Positions 12,143-14,841 of a stretch of DNA of 14,841 nt are shown here, one piece after another. Both the position numbers and the translations under genes were made by a program. The DNA is from Pelagibacterales bacterium SAG-MED38 (GTDB lineage Bacteria > Pseudomonadota > Alphaproteobacteria > Pelagibacterales > Pelagibacteraceae), in the NCBI GenBank assembly GCA_014653585.1, contig JACWEH010000016.1, positions 1-14,841 on the forward strand, given 5' to 3'. The notes below the pieces were generated by a model, which was given only the letters and a program-made list of their open reading frames with translations, was not told the DNA's origin and did no database searches. The number at the start of each line of letters is the position of its first letter. Positions within the stretch are counted from its first letter, which is position 1.

Positions 12143-13737
12143 CAACCTCTCAGTATCATATCAGCACCTTTTTCTGCAATCATTATTGTTGGTGCATTGG
12201 TGTTACCAGAAGTAATGTTAGGCATTATTGATGCATCAATTACTCTTAAGTTATTTAAACCTCTTACTTTAAGAGTTTCATCAACAACTGCCATATCGTC
12301 TTGTCCCATTTTGCATGTACCAACAGGATGAAAAATTGTTTGTGCGTAATCTGATCCTGCTTTTACAAGTTCTTCATCATCATTTATACTAATCCCAGGT
12401 CTATATTCCTCTGGTTTGTATTTTTTAAAAGTTTCAGATTCCATTACAATTTTCCTTGTCAGTTTTAAACCTTTTGCTGCAATCATACGATCATGATCAG
12501 TTGAAAGATAATTAAGTTTTACTTTTGCATAAATTCTTGAGTCTTTGTTTGTAATCTTAACGTGACCTCTACTAGTTGGTCTTATATTTGAAACAGTTGG
12601 TGTGAATGCGTGAAAATCATGATTCTTTGTGGCGCCTAAAGTATCCATACTCATAGGCTGAACATGCCACTGTAGGTCTGGTAATTCTAAAGATGGGTCA
12701 CTTTTAGCAAACATACACATTTGACTAGCACCCATTGTCATTGGCCCACTCCTATTAAAAATATATTCCAGACCAATCATTAAATTTCCAAACAAACTAT
12801 TAATCTTTTTGTTTAATGACTTAAGTCCATGAACTTTATAAATTGGCCTAAACATCAAATGATCTTGTAAATTTTCTCCAACCCCTTTTAAATCATGCAC
12901 CATATCTATTCCTAAATCTCTTAAATTTTTAGAATTACCTATCCCTGATGCTTGTAAAATCTGTGGAGATCCAATAGATCCTGATGAAAGTATAATTTCT
13001 TTATTAGCTGAAACTTTTTTAAGCTCATTCCCCATCCAATATTCTATATTTTTAGCCATTTTATTTTCAAAATTTATTTTTTTTACATGTGCGTTTGTTA
13101 TAATTTTTAAATTATTTCTTTTTTTGATTGGATTAAGGTAACCAACCGCAGTACTACACCTAAAACCATCTTTTTCTGTTACTTGAAAATATCCACATCC
13201 ATGATTGTCACCAGTATTAAAATCTTTTGTTTTAGGAATACCAAATTCTTCAGCTGCATTTTGAAATTCATTTAATAGTGGTAATTGAATTCTTTGGTCA
13301 GAAACAGATAAAGGACCACCAACTCCATGATAATCGTTTCTCCCCCGCTCTTGGTTTTCTGCTTTGATAAAATAGGGAAGAACATCATCCCAACCCCAAC
13401 CAGTGTTGCCTGATTGACGCCAAACATCGTAATCTCTACTTTGTCCTCTTATGTACAATAAGCCATTAATAGCGGAACTACCACCAAGAGTTTTTCCTCT
13501 AGGATAACGGATTGACCGATTATTCATTGTTTCATCTGGCTCAGTTTTATAACACCAATCTACCGATGGGTTGTGCATCGTTTTAAAATAGCCAACTGGA
13601 ATATGTATCCATGGATAATTATCTTTACCACCAGCCTCTATTAATAGAACTTTATTTTTCGGATTCTCCGAAAGTCTATTAGCTAGAACACATCCAGCTG
13701 ATCCAGCACCAATTATTACAAAATCAAAATTTTCCAT
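12142..13737 (-). CDS. GMC-family FAD oxidoreductase (choline dehydrogenase-like)
   Basis: This FAD-dependent alcohol dehydrogenase has 531 residues, the size of BetA-type GMC enzymes. The N-terminal FAD motif is VIIGAGSAGCVLANRLSE (residues 7-24) followed by LLIEAG. The GMC signature YPRGKTLGGSSAINGLLYIR is near residues 79-98, and the second signature ILSSGSIGSPQILQASGIG near 250-268. The catalytic pair is His470 (FHPVGTCKMG) and Asn514 (GNTNAP). It would oxidise a primary alcohol to an aldehyde and pass electrons to the respiratory chain. Choline is one option, but no betaine aldehyde dehydrogenase gene is present. With xsc in the window and a TRAP binding protein divergent to it, an isethionate dehydrogenase of the IseJ type is an attractive alternative, unproven. 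It is first in a long minus-strand run. Confidence 0.9.
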   Translation of the reverse strand: MENFDFVIIGAGSAGCVLANRLSENPKNKVLLIEAGGKDNYPWIHIPVGYFKTMHNPSVDWCYKTEPDETMNNRSIRYPRGKTLGGSSAINGLLYIRGQSRDYDVWRQSGNTGWGWDDVLPYFIKAENQERGRNDYHGVGGPLSVSDQRIQLPLLNEFQNAAEEFGIPKTKDFNTGDNHGCGYFQVTEKDGFRCSTAVGYLNPIKKRNNLKIITNAHVKKINFENKMAKNIEYWMGNELKKVSANKEIILSSGSIGSPQILQASGIGNSKNLRDLGIDMVHDLKGVGENLQDHLMFRPIYKVHGLKSLNKKINSLFGNLMIGLEYIFNRSGPMTMGASQMCMFAKSDPSLELPDLQWHVQPMSMDTLGATKNHDFHAFTPTVSNIRPTSRGHVKITNKDSRIYAKVKLNYLSTDHDRMIAAKGLKLTRKIVMESETFKKYKPEEYRPGISINDDEELVKAGSDYAQTIFHPVGTCKMGQDDMAVVDETLKVRGLNNLRVIDASIMPNITSGNTNAPTIMIAEKGADMILRG

Positions 13738-13870
13738 CTATAGTTGAATAGTATTTTTTATTAATCTTATTTAATCATCTTTACACTCATATTAATCAAT
13801 TGTCACTTGTATCAACTTTATTTTTCTGATTGAATGATTCAGTTAAATTTAACTAACAAGAGGAATAATA
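13738..13870. promoter_or_regulatory. Divergent promoter region between the GMC gene and the TRAP binding protein, with a 14-bp palindrome
   Basis: This 133-bp gap separates two divergent genes. AGTTAAATTTAACT (13841-13854) is a perfect 14-bp palindrome ending four bases before the AAGAGGA ribosome binding site of the TRAP gene, a position suited to a repressor or to control of translation. TTGTCA (13800-13805) is a possible -35 element without a clear partner. No promoter for the GMC gene could be singled out in the AT-rich sequence. Confidence 0.45.
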
Positions 13871-14841
13871 ATGAAAAAAATCATTTCAATGTTGTTTGCG
13901 ACCATTTTAGTGCTTGGATTTACATCTAGTGCTAATGCCGCAAAAACACTAAAGTGTCAGACTGTTCTTAACACTAAAGCTGATGAAGTTAAGATGTTAA
14001 AGGATTTTACTGATACAGTAACAACACTTACATCAGGCTCGTTAAAATTTGAAATTTTACCAGCTGGTGCAGTTGTAGGAGTTAAAGAAACTCTTGATGC
14101 TGTTGATAAAGGTTTGATTGATTGTGGATTCGCATGGACTCACTATTGGTCAGGTGATCACCCTGCTGCTATGTTATTTGGTTCGCCAGTAGCTGGTGGT
14201 GGTGTTGGTATCGACAACTTAGCGTTTCTATCATGGTTTCAATATGGTGGTGGTAAAGAATTATACGACCAACTTTGGAAAGAAATGGGGAGAGACATCA
14301 AAGGATTTATGCTTCAACCAGTAGGCCCAGAAGCTTTAGGTTGGTTTCCAAAACCAATTAAAGATATGGCTGACTTTAGAAAATATAAATTCAGAACTCC
14401 TCCAGGAATTCCAGGACAAACTTACAAAGACATTGGTATAGCGTCTGTTGCAATGGGCGGTGGAGATATCTTACCAGCTCTTGAAGCAGGAACTATTGAT
14501 GCTGCTGAATGGTGTTGTCCTAAACCAGACTTAACATTTGGTTTCCAAAAAGTATTAAAGCACTATTATCTACAAGGTTTGCACCAAGTAGTAGTAAATG
14601 CTGACTTTTATATTACTGGAAAAACTTATAATGCTATGAGTGATCATGAGAAGAAGTCCCTTGAAGTTGCAGCTAATGCTTCATTAGCTAAATCTTTAAG
14701 TTACAGAATCTATGAGAATGGAAAAGCTTTACAAGAACTTACTACTAAACATGGAGTTAAATTAGAAGATACTCCTTCAGACTACTTTACAGAATATATG
14801 GCAGCTGCAAAAGCTACATTAAATAAAAACGCAGCGAAGAA
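13871..14841 (+). CDS. TRAP transporter periplasmic solute-binding protein, DctP family (runs off the window)
   Basis: The first 323 residues of a periplasmic binding protein. A clear signal peptide (MKKIISMLFATILVLGFTSS then ANA, cleavage after residue 23) and a strong ribosome binding site (AAGAGGA, seven bases upstream) fix the start. The DctP-type body shows AVDKGLIDCGFAWTHYW, the conserved substrate-carboxylate arginine region DFRKYKFRTPPG (R175), GGGDILPALEAGTIDAAEW (E213, W214) and YYLQGLHQ. This resembles the TakP/DctP group that binds 2-oxo acids and other carboxylates. Related proteins also take sulfonates. The protein is probably nearly complete at the window edge; membrane subunits (DctQ, DctM) would be expected just beyond. 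The divergent GMC dehydrogenase suggests the ligand is an alcohol-bearing acid such as isethionate or a hydroxy acid, by inference only. Confidence 0.92.
   Translation, partial: MKKIISMLFATILVLGFTSSANAAKTLKCQTVLNTKADEVKMLKDFTDTVTTLTSGSLKFEILPAGAVVGVKETLDAVDKGLIDCGFAWTHYWSGDHPAAMLFGSPVAGGGVGIDNLAFLSWFQYGGGKELYDQLWKEMGRDIKGFMLQPVGPEALGWFPKPIKDMADFRKYKFRTPPGIPGQTYKDIGIASVAMGGGDILPALEAGTIDAAEWCCPKPDLTFGFQKVLKHYYLQGLHQVVVNADFYITGKTYNAMSDHEKKSLEVAANASLAKSLSYRIYENGKALQELTTKHGVKLEDTPSDYFTEYMAAAKATLNKNAAK

Noticed and set aside
11886..12331. Two plus-strand frames opposite TerC and the GMC 3' end
   Set aside because: Antisense shadows of conserved genes; no start signals.

Overview
The window looks like a SAR11 (Pelagibacterales) or closely related marine alphaproteobacterial contig. 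It is strongly AT-rich, genes are packed with gaps of a few bases or overlaps of 1-16 bases, Shine-Dalgarno signals are often weak, and the Xsc, AprA and SuyB proteins are of the alphaproteobacterial type. This assignment rests on protein and composition recognition only; no rRNA or tRNA gene was found.

Region 1 (1-2460) carries dissimilatory APS reductase genes, but in a broken arrangement. The C-terminal end of aprB followed by the N-terminal half of aprA reads leftwards (1-1023, minus). From about 1025 the C-terminal half of the same kind of AprA reads rightwards (plus). The two halves point away from each other across a junction near 1018-1028, which means an inversion or, more likely, an inverted chimeric join of the kind made by whole-genome amplification or assembly. 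After AprA come a 116-residue protein and a 44-residue single-pass membrane peptide that I do not recognise.

Region 2 (2478-8041) is an organosulfonate and sulfite module. It contains a TauE/SafE anion exporter (plus), a YeiH-family putative exporter (minus), the two subunits of (2R)-3-sulfolactate sulfo-lyase SuyA/SuyB (minus), and, divergently, sulfoacetaldehyde acetyltransferase Xsc (plus). SuyAB would yield pyruvate plus sulfite, and Xsc acetyl phosphate plus sulfite. The sulfite could then be oxidised through AprAB or exported.

Region 3 (8003-8900) is a gene-poor, repeat-rich stretch. A 27-base direct repeat occurs twice (8144-8170, 8546-8572), with a partial copy at 8008-8030. Inside it, paired TGTGCCA motifs 11 bp apart bracket a small glycine-zipper membrane protein gene. 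A 16-bp perfect palindrome and a tandem 10-mer lie upstream. I do not recognise this as a named element. A small basic ORF with a strong ribosome binding site follows on the minus strand.

Region 4 (8901-13737, minus) reads as one long tight gene run: GMC oxidoreductase, TerC-family membrane protein, SDR oxidoreductase, M23 peptidase, a 48-residue membrane peptide, a 2-keto-4-pentenoate hydratase-like protein and a 40-residue membrane peptide. Divergent from it, a TRAP transporter solute-binding protein (13871 onward, plus) runs off the window. A GMC dehydrogenase beside a TRAP binding protein, in the same window as xsc, resembles known isethionate systems (IseJ with a TRAP transporter). I offer this as a hypothesis: isethionate uptake, oxidation to sulfoacetaldehyde, cleavage by Xsc, then sulfite oxidation or export.
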